Positions 1-5,709 of a stretch of 6,196 bases of DNA are shown piece by piece (positions within the stretch are counted from its first letter, which is position 1; every line of letters starts with the position of its first letter). Location of the stretch: assembly GCA_032250585.1 (NCBI GenBank), contig JAVVFH010000212.1, forward strand, positions 1 through 6,196. The letters run 5' to 3'. Source of the DNA: JAVVFH01 sp032250585. GTDB lineage: Bacteria > Pseudomonadota > Gammaproteobacteria > Xanthomonadales > SZUA-36. The notes under the pieces were generated by a model. It saw only the letters and a list, made by a program, of their open reading frames with translations, did no database searches and was not told the origin of the DNA. A program made the position numbers and the translations under genes.

Positions 1-1
1 C

Positions 2-709
2 GGCAAGCACGCACTGGACATGTCCCGTCAGCTGGCCAGGCGGGAGGGCATATTCTGCGGCACTTCGGCCGGGGCGACTTTCTCAGGTGCCTTGCGCGTG
101 GCCGAAAGCGCCCCGGCCGGCAGCACGATTCTCTGCATGTTGCCGGATACCGGCGAGCGCTATCTCTCGACAGCGCTTTTCGATGACATCGCGGTCGAGA
201 TGAATGAAGAAGAACTGCAAATTTCGCGTTCGACGCCCGGCTATCGCTTCGATGCTCCAAGTCCCCCTGCCCGTTCCGGCGCGGCGCAAGGGACGCAACC
301 CGAGGCGACGCCATCGGAAGATGCGAAGCGTTTCGTGGATGAGGTCGTCAGTGATCCGGATCAGCCCGTCGTGATGTTCGCACTGGAGTGGTGCGAGTTC
401 TGCTGGGCTATCCGCAGGCTGTTCAAGGAACTCGGGGTTCCCTACCGCTCCATTGATCTCGATTCCGTGCGCTACCAGGAAGAAGACTGGGGGGGGCGCA
501 TCCGCACCGCATTGCGCGCGCGTGTCGGCAGCAATACGATCCCGCAGATTTTTATTGGTGGCGAGCACCTCGGCGGCGCGACGGATACCTTCGAAGCCTG
601 CAAGACCGGCGACCTCCACCGGCGTTTCGGGCAGGTCGGAATCGAAGCGGGAAACCTGGGCGACAAGGATCCCTTTGAACTGCTGCCCAACTGGCTGCAC
701 GCCCGTTGA
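2..709 (+). CDS. Cysteine synthase/CBS-like PLP enzyme fused to glutaredoxin (3' part; 5' end outside window)
   Basis: The gene enters from the left edge; its reading frame is open from base 2, and the ATG at 20 is internal. Residue numbers here count from that ATG. Residues 1-75 are the C-terminal end of a fold-type II PLP enzyme. CGTSAGAT (13-20) matches the loop whose serine contacts the PLP ring nitrogen in O-acetylserine sulfhydrylase and cystathionine beta-synthase, and LPDTGERYLSTALFDD (41-56) is the typical end of that family. A proline- and alanine-rich linker (78-100) leads to a glutaredoxin domain (about 103-205). That domain has a dithiol CEFC site (125-128), the cis-proline motif TIP (173-175) and the glutathione-binding GGATD (185-189). 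A tail ending in DPFELLPNWLHAR follows. The likely role is cytoplasmic cysteine or related sulfur chemistry coupled to a glutathione-dependent redox module. Substrate specificity cannot be read because the catalytic lysine region lies outside the window. No good intrinsic terminator follows. Confidence 0.88.
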   Translation, partial: GKHALDMSRQLARREGIFCGTSAGATFSGALRVAESAPAGSTILCMLPDTGERYLSTALFDDIAVEMNEEELQISRSTPGYRFDAPSPPARSGAAQGTQPEATPSEDAKRFVDEVVSDPDQPVVMFALEWCEFCWAIRRLFKELGVPYRSIDLDSVRYQEEDWGGRIRTALRARVGSNTIPQIFIGGEHLGGATDTFEACKTGDLHRRFGQVGIEAGNLGDKDPFELLPNWLHAR

Positions 710-761
710 AGCCGGACCGTCGGGAAGGTACCAGACACGCTTATTTTTGGAGGACACTCAC

Positions 762-811
762 GAAGACACCGGACACCCACGTTTTGGAAGACACCGGATA
801 TCCACATTTTC
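762..811. repeat. Two-copy 25-bp tandem direct repeat
   Basis: Copy 1 is 762-786 and copy 2 is 787-811, head to tail. They are identical at 21 of 25 positions and share GAAGACACCGGA, then CCAC and a TTTT run. A shortened, degenerate third copy appears just upstream at 745-761 (TTTTG, GAGGACAC, CAC). Nothing here encodes a protein. The function is unknown; it could be a remnant of an interspersed repeat or a local duplication. Confidence 0.7.
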
Positions 812-852
812 GCCTGTAAGACTTATCCTGAAAGGTGCTCGCCAGACTCGAG

Positions 853-881
853 AAAAGGCACCACGGCGGTCATGGCCGTGG
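853..881 (-). terminator. Weak candidate terminator for the YihY-like gene
   Basis: On the minus strand CCACGGC pairs with GCCGTGG around a 7-nt loop (861-881). It is followed after four bases by TTTT (853-856 on the complementary strand). It lies about 120 bp past the stop codon at 1000. The stem is only 7 bp and the T run is short, so this is a tentative call. Confidence 0.25.
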
Positions 882-999
882 CGCGCTCCCGGCGCCGGCA
901 GACCAGACCCATACGGGTTCCGCGGCAGGGGCCCGGCCCTGGTTGGCCACGCGAACACGCAGCCGGTTTGGATTGGCCGGCCAAGGTGAGTGCCAACGA

Positions 1000-1989
1000 T
1001 TACCGGGTCCGGTGCCCGCTATTGCCCGGATCCGGCCCGGGCGGCCCCTCGACCAGCTCGCGGTGGACGCAAATCGCCGTGTTGCGTGGCTGGATGTGTT
1101 GTCCCCTCGCTTCGAAATGGGCGCGCGTGATGGCGGCGCCGAACAACAGGATCAGGGCCGAGTAATTGACCCACAGCAGCAACAGTACCAGGGAGCCGGC
1201 CGCGCCGTAGGTCGACGCGGTCGCCGTTTTGGCCAGGTACAAAGCGATCAGCGATCGACCGACGGTAAACAGCAGCGCCGTGACCAGCGCGCCGACCAGC
1301 ACGTCGCGCCAGCGCAGCATCACGTCGGGAAGAATCTTGAAGATGGCCGCGAACAAACCGGTTGTCACGACCAGTGACAGGCCGATCTCGATCCCGACCA
1401 TGACCCAGCCCGGCATCGGCAGCCACTGGTCGGCAAAAGCCATGATCGCGCGCAGCGCCACGCTGAGCAGCAGCGATACCAGCAAAACAAAACCCATGGC
1501 CAGCACCATGGTCAAAGACAGCAGCCGGGTTTTCGCCAACCGCCACAGGCCGCTGCGCGACGGTCGCGGAACGACGTCCCAGATCTGGTTCAGTGACTTT
1601 TGCATCTGGGCAAAGACCGTAGTCGCGCCCAGCACGATGGCCACCACCCCCACCACGGTCGGCCAGATGCCGCTCTGCTCGATCCGGGAGTTCATGACCG
1701 CGGTTTCCACCACCTGGGCTGCATCGTTGCCCAGCACCTGCTGCAACTGAGCCATCAGTTCACCGGTCGCGGCCCGCTCGCCGAGCACCAACCCGACCAG
1801 CGCCACAACGACGATCATCACCGGCGCAATCGAGAACACCGTAAAAAAAGCCAGTGCGGCGGCATAGATGAACGCCTGGCTCTCTGACCATTGGCGACCG
1901 CCCGCAAGCAGAACGTCGATCCAGTAGCGCAGCGGCCGGGGTAATCGTTCGAACAGGGCCCTTAGCCCGTCAATCCATGCCTTTATCAT
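1000..1989 (-). CDS. YihY/BrkB family inner-membrane protein
   Basis: This 329-residue polytopic inner-membrane protein has the usual length for the YihY/virulence factor BrkB family. About six hydrophobic segments are visible (roughly 41-70, 108-128, 157-180, 195-219, 228-253 and 262-290). Family hallmarks are the first-helix pattern AAALAFFTVFSIAPV (43-57) and the last helix YGAAGSLVLLLLWVNYSA (261-278) followed by LLFGAAITRA. The molecular function of the family is not settled; older annotation as ribonuclease BN is a known misassignment, since that enzyme is the elaC product. The C-terminal tail after residue 292 is hydrophilic and rich in proline and glycine. The start is the ATG at 1987-1989; the sequence before it (AGCAGG, one base away) is a poor ribosome site, so translation may be weak or the start may differ. 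The gene stands alone, divergent from the lipoprotein gene. Confidence 0.9.
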   Translation of the reverse strand: MIKAWIDGLRALFERLPRPLRYWIDVLLAGGRQWSESQAFIYAAALAFFTVFSIAPVMIVVVALVGLVLGERAATGELMAQLQQVLGNDAAQVVETAVMNSRIEQSGIWPTVVGVVAIVLGATTVFAQMQKSLNQIWDVVPRPSRSGLWRLAKTRLLSLTMVLAMGFVLLVSLLLSVALRAIMAFADQWLPMPGWVMVGIEIGLSLVVTTGLFAAIFKILPDVMLRWRDVLVGALVTALLFTVGRSLIALYLAKTATASTYGAAGSLVLLLLWVNYSALILLFGAAITRAHFEARGQHIQPRNTAICVHRELVEGPPGPDPGNSGHRTR

Positions 1990-2017
1990 GCCTGCTATTG
2001 ATTGAAACGTGATTTGC

Positions 2018-2023
2018 AGTATA
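2018..2023 (-). promoter_or_regulatory. Candidate -10 element for the YihY-like gene
   Basis: The minus strand reads TATACT here, one base from the sigma-70 -10 consensus, and about 28 bp upstream of the ATG. That would give a short leader of roughly 20 nt. No matching -35 box is visible at 16-18 bp, so the call rests on the -10 element alone. Confidence 0.3.
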
Positions 2024-2058
2024 CCTTGGCGCTCTCAGATCCCGTTGGCGAATTTGGT

Positions 2059-2088
2059 TTGCGGGGAAATGCCGCACGTGGTTATTGT
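2059..2088 (+). promoter_or_regulatory. Candidate promoter for the DUF4156-type lipoprotein gene
   Basis: TTGCGG (2059-2064) and TATTGT (2083-2088) are separated by 18 bp and resemble sigma-70 -35 and -10 boxes. Transcription would begin near 2095, leaving about 50 nt before the TTG start at 2146. Both boxes have mismatches, so this is a tentative call. Confidence 0.27.
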
Positions 2089-2130
2089 ATGGTGACTACT
2101 ACCACCCTTCACGTTGAGCGCCTCCCAGGC

Positions 2131-2137
2131 GAAGGAG
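2131..2137 (+). promoter_or_regulatory. Ribosome binding site that selects a TTG start
   Basis: GAAGGAG lies 8 nt before TTG at 2146-2148. No comparable site precedes the upstream in-frame ATG codons at 2002 and 2089. The ATG at 2164 is 26 nt from this site, too far to use it. Confidence 0.65.
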
Positions 2138-2145
2138 TTGAACCG

Positions 2146-2469
2146 TTGCTAAAAGCCCAAAAAATGGGCACCCTGCTGGTATTGGCCGCATGTCTTCATG
2201 CCTGTACCTGGGTGCCGCTCACGCCGGAGGGCGAAAAAGTCCGCGTTGCACAGCCCGGTGAAGTTCAAAACTGCGAGCGCAAAGGTGGACTGACTTCCAG
2301 TCTCAGAAGCAGAGTAGCCGGCGTCGAGCGCAAGCCCGGCAAGGTCGCGGGCGAATTGGAAGCGCTGGCCCGTAACGAAGCCGCCCTGATGGGGGGCGAC
2401 ACGGTCGTTGCCGAATCGCCGATCGATGATGGCCGGCAAAGCTTTGGTGTGTACCGCTGCCAGCGCTGA
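2146..2469 (+). CDS. DUF4156-type small lipoprotein
   Basis: With the TTG start at 2146 the product is 107 residues: a short basic N-terminus (LKAQK), a hydrophobic stretch (GTLLVLAACL) and a lipobox-like LHAC that puts the lipidated cysteine near residue 20. It is therefore probably anchored in the outer or inner membrane, facing the periplasm. The mature part begins TWVPLTPEGEKVRV and has two further cysteines, one in NCERKG and one in the C-terminal VYRC. A central ELEALARNEAALMGGDTVV segment and an ending GRQSFGVYRC resemble DUF4156 proteins as I remember them. The family has no established function. The two remaining cysteines could form a disulfide after export; this is inference. An ATG at 2002 or 2089 would place a long non-signal extension before the signal peptide and so is unlikely. 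Confidence 0.78.
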   Translation: MLKAQKMGTLLVLAACLHACTWVPLTPEGEKVRVAQPGEVQNCERKGGLTSSLRSRVAGVERKPGKVAGELEALARNEAALMGGDTVVAESPIDDGRQSFGVYRCQR

Positions 2470-2741
2470 CTGGAGCCCATCGTGCCATGTACACCGAGCA
2501 GGGCAAGGAGCCGCTCAATCCCGAAACCGTGTACCGCTACCCGCACGTCCAGACCAACTCAATGACTTCATTGGATTCGCACAGCTTCACGAGCCATTTT
2601 CCTTCTTTAGATCATCAATTCGCGGCGCAAAATGAAGGTTTTAAGAGCCTGTTATGCCAAAAACCAAACGACACCATGAGCTGCATTCTCCGCGCGCGCC
2701 AACCACTTGCTTGCGCCAGCGGCCTGGCCAAACGCCCGTCA
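2470..2741. other. Convergent intergenic region with a possible gene remnant
   Basis: This region separates the lipoprotein stop from the antiporter stop. Positions 2487-2564 have coding-like codon usage (see the separate entry). From about 2565 to 2670 the composition becomes clearly more AT-rich than the surroundings, and I recognise nothing there. No strong intrinsic terminator serves either convergent gene. A small stem, GCCAG and CTGGC around a 4-nt loop, occurs near 2713-2726 on the antiporter side but lacks a T run. Confidence 0.5.
2487..2564 (+). pseudogene. Possible short coding remnant (unknown)
   Basis: From an ATG at 2487, about 26 codons read MYTEQGKEPLNPETVYRYPH and then VQTNSM. 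Most of these codons end in G or C, as in the real genes here, and this bias stops abruptly after about 2564. The frame stays open to 3251, but the later part is antisense to the antiporter and does not look like protein. I see no good ribosome site for this ATG. It may be a leftover piece of a deleted gene, or chance. I do not recognise a family. Confidence 0.22.
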
Positions 2742-4058
2742 TCAGCGGCCCGGCTGTTGCAGGCGGTGGCGCAAATAGCGGCTCATCAGTGGCTTGACGC
2801 TGATGCCGTGAACAAGAATCGACAGCGTGACCGCGATCAGTGTCAGACCGACCAGATCCAGAGCCAGATCTTCGGGCACGCCGTGCTGGATGGCATACAT
2901 CAGGTAGTACAGCGACCCGATGCCGCGCACGCCGAACCAGCCCACCATGGCGCGTGTTGGCCACGAAGTGCCCCTGCCCACCAGGCCGATGAGGGAGCTG
3001 ACCGGGCGGGCGGCCAGGAACAGGAAGAGAGCGAGCCCCACCGCGCGCCAGCTCCAGGAATCGAGAAACAGGGTGCCTCCAATCAACAGGACGAGCATCA
3101 TCTCCGAGAGCCGCTCCAGATGTTCCTTGAAAATCAGCGATCCGCCGCTGACGGTCGGGCCTGGGTCGCTTTCCGGACCGGCGCTATCGGTTTCCGGCTT
3201 GATCCGGTCCGTGGCGCAGTGCTGCGAGCCATCCAGGTCGACGCCGGCTAGTTTGAGTTCGGCCTGGCGCAGGCTGACGGCAGCGAAAAAAACCGCCAGA
3301 AAGCCCCACGCTTCGAGCAGCAGACTCAAGCCGTAGGCCACGCCGATCAGGCCGAGACTGAGGAAGTTGTCCAGAAATTCATGCCGGGGCGAAATGCCGC
3401 GCAGCTTTCGCACCACGTGGGCCAGCGCCGTGCCTGACAGAAGCCCGATGGCGATGCCCGCCGCCGTGGCCCACAACACATCGACCAGGAACCAGCGCAG
3501 GCCCAGATCACCCAGCTCATGCAAGCCGAGCAGCCCCAGCCCCAGCATCACGAATGGAAAGGTGCTGCCGTCATTCATGCCCGCTTCACACGTCAGGGTG
3601 AAACGGAGCGGGTCGCGATCGCCCAGGTGGCGGGTCTGCACATCAGTCGCCAGCACCGGGTCGGTGGGCGCCAGAATAGCGCCCAACAGGACGGCCGCGC
3701 CGAGCGGCAAGCCGAGCAGGTAATAGGCAAAGGCGGCAACCAATCCGACGCTGACCACCATGGATACAGAGGCCAGCAGGATCGGTGCGCGCCAGCGGGC
3801 GAAGCTCATCGGCGACGGCACCTTGACGCCGGCTGAATACAGCGAAATCAGCACGACCACTTCCGTCAACACCTCGAGCAAGGCTGATTGCTTGAGCGGA
3901 TTGAAATGGAACAGATCGAGTACGGTGGGCCCGACCAGCAGCCCCATGGCCAGATAGACCATGGCCGGGGTGACCGGCAAGCGCTGGAGAAGTGGCGTGG
4001 TCAGACCCCTCGCGAGCAACAGGCCGCCCACGAGCAGAAACCAGAGTGTGCTAGTCAC
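2742..4058 (-). CDS. CPA1-type Na+/H+ (cation:proton) antiporter
   Basis: This 438-residue inner-membrane protein has about 12 hydrophobic segments and should exchange Na+ or K+ for H+ in pH and salt homeostasis. Family signatures are APTDPV (130-135), EAGMNDG (158-164) with the paired Asn162-Asp163 typical of NhaP/NHE-like CPA1 exchangers, and WFGVRGIGSLYYL (374-386) with Arg378. A hydrophilic acidic loop (about 275-310, containing DRIKPETDSAGPESDPG) interrupts the membrane region before KEHLERLSEMMLVLL. No C-terminal TrkA or CNBD regulatory domain is present; the protein stops soon after the last helix. The start is GTG at 4056-4058: an in-frame TGA lies just upstream with no ATG between, and the ribosome site is poor. 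It lies 96 nt downstream of the YqjK-position gene on the same strand, so it may be the last gene of that operon. The exact ion cannot be told from sequence. Confidence 0.9.
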   Translation of the reverse strand: MTSTLWFLLVGGLLLARGLTTPLLQRLPVTPAMVYLAMGLLVGPTVLDLFHFNPLKQSALLEVLTEVVVLISLYSAGVKVPSPMSFARWRAPILLASVSMVVSVGLVAAFAYYLLGLPLGAAVLLGAILAPTDPVLATDVQTRHLGDRDPLRFTLTCEAGMNDGSTFPFVMLGLGLLGLHELGDLGLRWFLVDVLWATAAGIAIGLLSGTALAHVVRKLRGISPRHEFLDNFLSLGLIGVAYGLSLLLEAWGFLAVFFAAVSLRQAELKLAGVDLDGSQHCATDRIKPETDSAGPESDPGPTVSGGSLIFKEHLERLSEMMLVLLIGGTLFLDSWSWRAVGLALFLFLAARPVSSLIGLVGRGTSWPTRAMVGWFGVRGIGSLYYLMYAIQHGVPEDLALDLVGLTLIAVTLSILVHGISVKPLMSRYLRHRLQQPGR

Positions 4059-4154
4059 GATTCGATCTTTGCGTCCGGTTTCCCTGCTTCATTCTGACTC
4101 CATTGGATCAGGGCCTTGGGACAGAGTGCGGTCCGTGATTTGCCCGAGCCGTGT

Positions 4155-4520
4155 TTACGGGTCGTTCCGAGTCTCCGCTGGACCGGCCATGACCCTCGTC
4201 GCTGCGTGTGCCAGGGTGAATATTTTAAACATAAACCGGAGCGCGGCTTCAGCCCGGGCCATCGGCCGCTGATTTGCTTTTCGCGGCTTCTTCGAATCCC
4301 GCGCGGGGTTTGCCTGACCTGCAAACTCGCCGATGACGAAACCGGTGCCTGCCGCGAACAGCAACGCGCTCGGAGAGGTCAAAGACTCTTGAAGGCGTTC
4401 GCCCAACGCAGCGCGGCGCAATCTGACCGCCTGCCTGCGCTCGGTCACCTGCGCCGCGGCCACCCTGATCTGGTGGCGCAGCGTTCCCGGGATCTGGATC
4501 CTGTTCCGGCGCGTGGTCAC
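4155..4520 (-). CDS. Small hypothetical protein in YqjK position
   Basis: This 121-residue protein starts with GTG at 4518-4520, overlapping the TGA stop of the upstream yqjE-like gene by 4 nt (GTGA), a layout that suggests translational coupling. The N-terminal half is strongly basic and probably helical (RRNRIQIPG, then ERRQAVRLRRAALGERLQ). A hydrophobic segment, SALLFAAGTGFVIGEF (51-66), could be a short membrane helix, and a second, weaker one lies at about 94-112. In Escherichia coli the third gene after yqjD and yqjE is yqjK, a small basic protein of roughly this arrangement. I place this one there by position and general character, not by clear sequence identity. The reading frame is supported by the overlap and by the protein-like composition. 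Its function is unknown. Confidence 0.68.
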   Translation of the reverse strand: MTTRRNRIQIPGTLRHQIRVAAAQVTERRQAVRLRRAALGERLQESLTSPSALLFAAGTGFVIGEFAGQANPARDSKKPRKANQRPMARAEAALRFMFKIFTLAHAATRVMAGPAETRNDP

Positions 4521-4969
4521 TTGCCAGTCCCGGCTTTCGAAGTATCCGGTGGCGGTGGGGCAAGACTGTTCACAGTGGCGGAAAACAGCAAGCGGCGACT
4601 CTTACGCCGGATCGCCACGATCAGGATCAGGGCAACAAGCATATTGGCCGCCATGGCCAGCAGTGAAGCGGCACTGGCAGTCATCAGGCCGCGCTCCACC
4701 AGCGCCAGCATCACCGCGGCGACCAGCGCCAGCCAGGTGCTGAAGACGAGCCCGGCTGCAATCAGTCCCATGGCGATAATGCTGATCAGGCTTTCGCCCG
4801 CCTGGCGGGTCTCCAGCGCCGCAAGCCGCAGCTGACTGGACGCGGTGGCGCGCAGTTCGTGTCCTAGCAGCAAAAACTCGTCCAACAAGCCGGGACTGTT
4901 CCCGGGCTTGTCGGACGAGGCGGGCGGGTGGCGAGGAGATGAATAAATGGCCCTGGACGACTGCGGCAT
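4517..4969 (-). CDS. YqjE-like phage-holin-superfamily membrane protein
   Basis: This 150-residue protein has a hydrophilic N-terminus, an amphipathic stretch GLLDEFLLLGHELRATA (27-43) continuing into a helix rich in Leu, Ala and Gln, and two hydrophobic segments (about 62-92 and 100-119) ending in the basic RRKSRR. This is the pattern of YqjE and the putative holin superfamily III proteins (Phage_holin_3_6). These are inner-membrane proteins found next to DUF883 genes; despite the name there is no evidence here of lysis. The ATG at 4967-4969 lies 14 nt after the stop of the upstream DUF883 gene, with only a weak ribosome site. The first 26 residues are poorly family-like, so a start further downstream is possible. 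A terminator-like hairpin covers codons 17-31. The stop overlaps the next gene by 4 nt. Confidence 0.8.
   Translation of the reverse strand: MPQSSRAIYSSPRHPPASSDKPGNSPGLLDEFLLLGHELRATASSQLRLAALETRQAGESLISIIAMGLIAAGLVFSTWLALVAAVMLALVERGLMTASAASLLAMAANMLVALILIVAIRRKSRRLLFSATVNSLAPPPPDTSKAGTGK
4872..4919 (-). terminator. Terminator- or attenuator-like hairpin inside the yqjE-like gene
   Basis: Read on the minus strand, a 20-nt left arm (4919-4900) pairs with a 19-nt right arm (4895-4877) around the loop ACAG. There is one G-T type mismatch and a single-base bulge. Five T residues follow immediately (4876-4872). This is the full form of an intrinsic terminator, yet it lies in codons 17-33 of an open frame. 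On the plus strand the hairpin has no T run. Whether it acts as attenuator, RNA stability element or neither is not known. Confidence 0.5.
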
Positions 4970-4983
4970 GACAGTCCCGCGGC

Positions 4984-5250
4984 TTAGCGGTTACTGATGA
5001 TGCGGCTCAACAGGTAACCGCTGGCGAGCGCAATGCCCAGCGATTGCACCGGGTTATGCTCGACGTAATCGCGGGCTTTCTTGAGCCACCGCTCTTCCAA
5101 CGATTTGATTTCCTGTCCCTTGCTGCTCAGGCTGTCCGCTGCATGGTTTGTCGCATCGGCAATTTTGTCCACTGCTTCGTGTGCGCCGGATGCCATCCGG
5201 TCAACCGCGGCACCTGCCGCGTGTTCATTACCCGTATTTGTAGCTTTCAT
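4984..5250 (-). CDS. DUF883 / ElaB-YqjD family tail-anchored protein
   Basis: This 88-residue protein starts at the ATG at 5248-5250, preceded by CAGAGA about 8 nt upstream. A longer frame back to 5421 exists, but its extra residues do not look like protein or match the family. The N-terminal part is a charged, alanine-rich helix (AGAAVDRMASGAHEAVDKIA, 12-31). After a central charged stretch, EERWLKKARDYVEHNPVQ (52-69) leads into the short C-terminal anchor SLGIALASGYLLSRIISNR (70-88), the DUF883 hallmark. In E. coli, YqjD and ElaB are inner-membrane proteins anchored by this C-terminal segment, associate with stationary-phase ribosomes and are RpoS-dependent. A similar role here is inference from family. 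It is first in the minus-strand cluster, 14 nt before the yqjE-like gene. Confidence 0.88.
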   Translation of the reverse strand: MKATNTGNEHAAGAAVDRMASGAHEAVDKIADATNHAADSLSSKGQEIKSLEERWLKKARDYVEHNPVQSLGIALASGYLLSRIISNR

Positions 5251-5709
5251 GAGTTTTCTCTGATTTGAATAAAGCTGGTTAAAAATGGGCACCCGATCCG
5301 GAAGGAGCGGACCCAACCTTGCGTTGGCGACCTGTTCGTAATCGGAGCCGCATCGCGCAACGCTCGATGCAAAGTGCAGCTTAGCCGAAGCCCCGCTCGG
5401 GCGCTGTGCGTTAGCGAACATTGGGCGGAATGACGGCAGCTATTGGCGGCGCAAAATGGGGGGTTCCCGAGAACTTCAGGCCCAGTTACCTGGTGCGGGG
5501 GTTGGTGAACGGCCCGGCGCTGGCGCCAGGACATGCACTGGGCACTCACAACAGCCGCTCAATCTCACATCGCCCGACCAGCGGGACCACACTTGACACG
5601 CGCGCGGTTTCCGGGCAAAACATTGATTCAGGCAATTTGGTGGCGTACCCGTGAAGCGCGCCGGCCAATCTCGCCACAGGGATCATGGGTGTAAGTGAGG
5701 TGGAAGCGT
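5251..5709. other. Divergent intergenic region (459 bp)
   Basis: This region separates the DUF883 gene (-) from the unknown gene starting at 5710 (+) and must contain promoters for both. On the plus strand a consensus -35 TTGACA occurs at 5593-5598, but no good -10 follows at 16-18 bp; AACATT at 5619-5624 is too far. On the minus strand an AT-rich stretch at about 5255-5285 is a plausible promoter area without clear boxes. Small stems occur at 5313-5327 (CCAAC and GTTGG) and 5350-5370 (GCATCG and CGATGC). The open frame at 5421-5654 starts at a TTG and does not look like a gene. Confidence 0.5.
5698..5703 (+). promoter_or_regulatory. Ribosome binding site of the unknown gene
   Basis: AGGTGG, within GTGAGGTGGAAG, ends 6 nt before the ATG at 5710 and supports that start. 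An ATG at 5685 is out of frame and opens only a 22-codon frame. Confidence 0.6.

Larger units (their letters stand above)
710..999. other. Convergent intergenic region
   Basis: This region lies between the fused PLP-glutaredoxin gene and the 3' end of the YihY-like gene. I see no credible gene in it; open frames crossing it lack ribosome sites and recognisable protein character. It holds a 25-bp tandem repeat (762-811), a weak hairpin (861-881) and a perfect 12-bp palindrome TTGGCCGGCCAA (973-984). The palindrome has no identifiable role and may be chance in GC-rich DNA. Confidence 0.6.

Noticed and set aside
83..757. Long minus-strand open frame (224 codons) opposite the fused PLP-glutaredoxin gene
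   Set aside because: The plus strand carries clear family motifs throughout. The antisense translation has no recognisable features and is a by-product of GC-rich codon bias.
1000..1989. Annotation of the YihY-like protein as ribonuclease BN
   Set aside because: This is a known historical misassignment; the protein is a polytopic membrane protein with no nuclease motif.
2487..3251. 254-codon plus-strand open frame
   Set aside because: Most of it is antisense to the antiporter, with low-complexity Gln/Arg/His-rich translation. Only the first 26 codons look coding-like, and they are listed separately.
4055..4324. 89-codon minus-strand frame whose TGA overlaps the antiporter GTG
   Set aside because: The overlap looked like coupling, but the translation is rich in Arg, Lys and Ser without structure, and most of it overlaps the better-supported gene ending at 4155.
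4517..4969. Holin-like protein as a sign of prophage or lysis system
   Set aside because: There is no endolysin or phage gene nearby. The position beside a DUF883 gene marks it as the chromosomal YqjE type.
5251..5421. N-terminal extension of the DUF883 protein back to a start at 5421
   Set aside because: The extra 57 residues do not resemble the family, and the ATG at 5250 gives the normal length with an acceptable ribosome site.
5446..5458. 13-nt word GCGGCGCAAAATG shared with 2622-2634
   Set aside because: A match of this length is not surprising by chance in 6 kb, and the flanking bases do not match.
5421..5654. 77-codon plus-strand frame in the divergent intergenic region
   Set aside because: It starts at a TTG without a ribosome site and has a composition unlike a protein of this organism.
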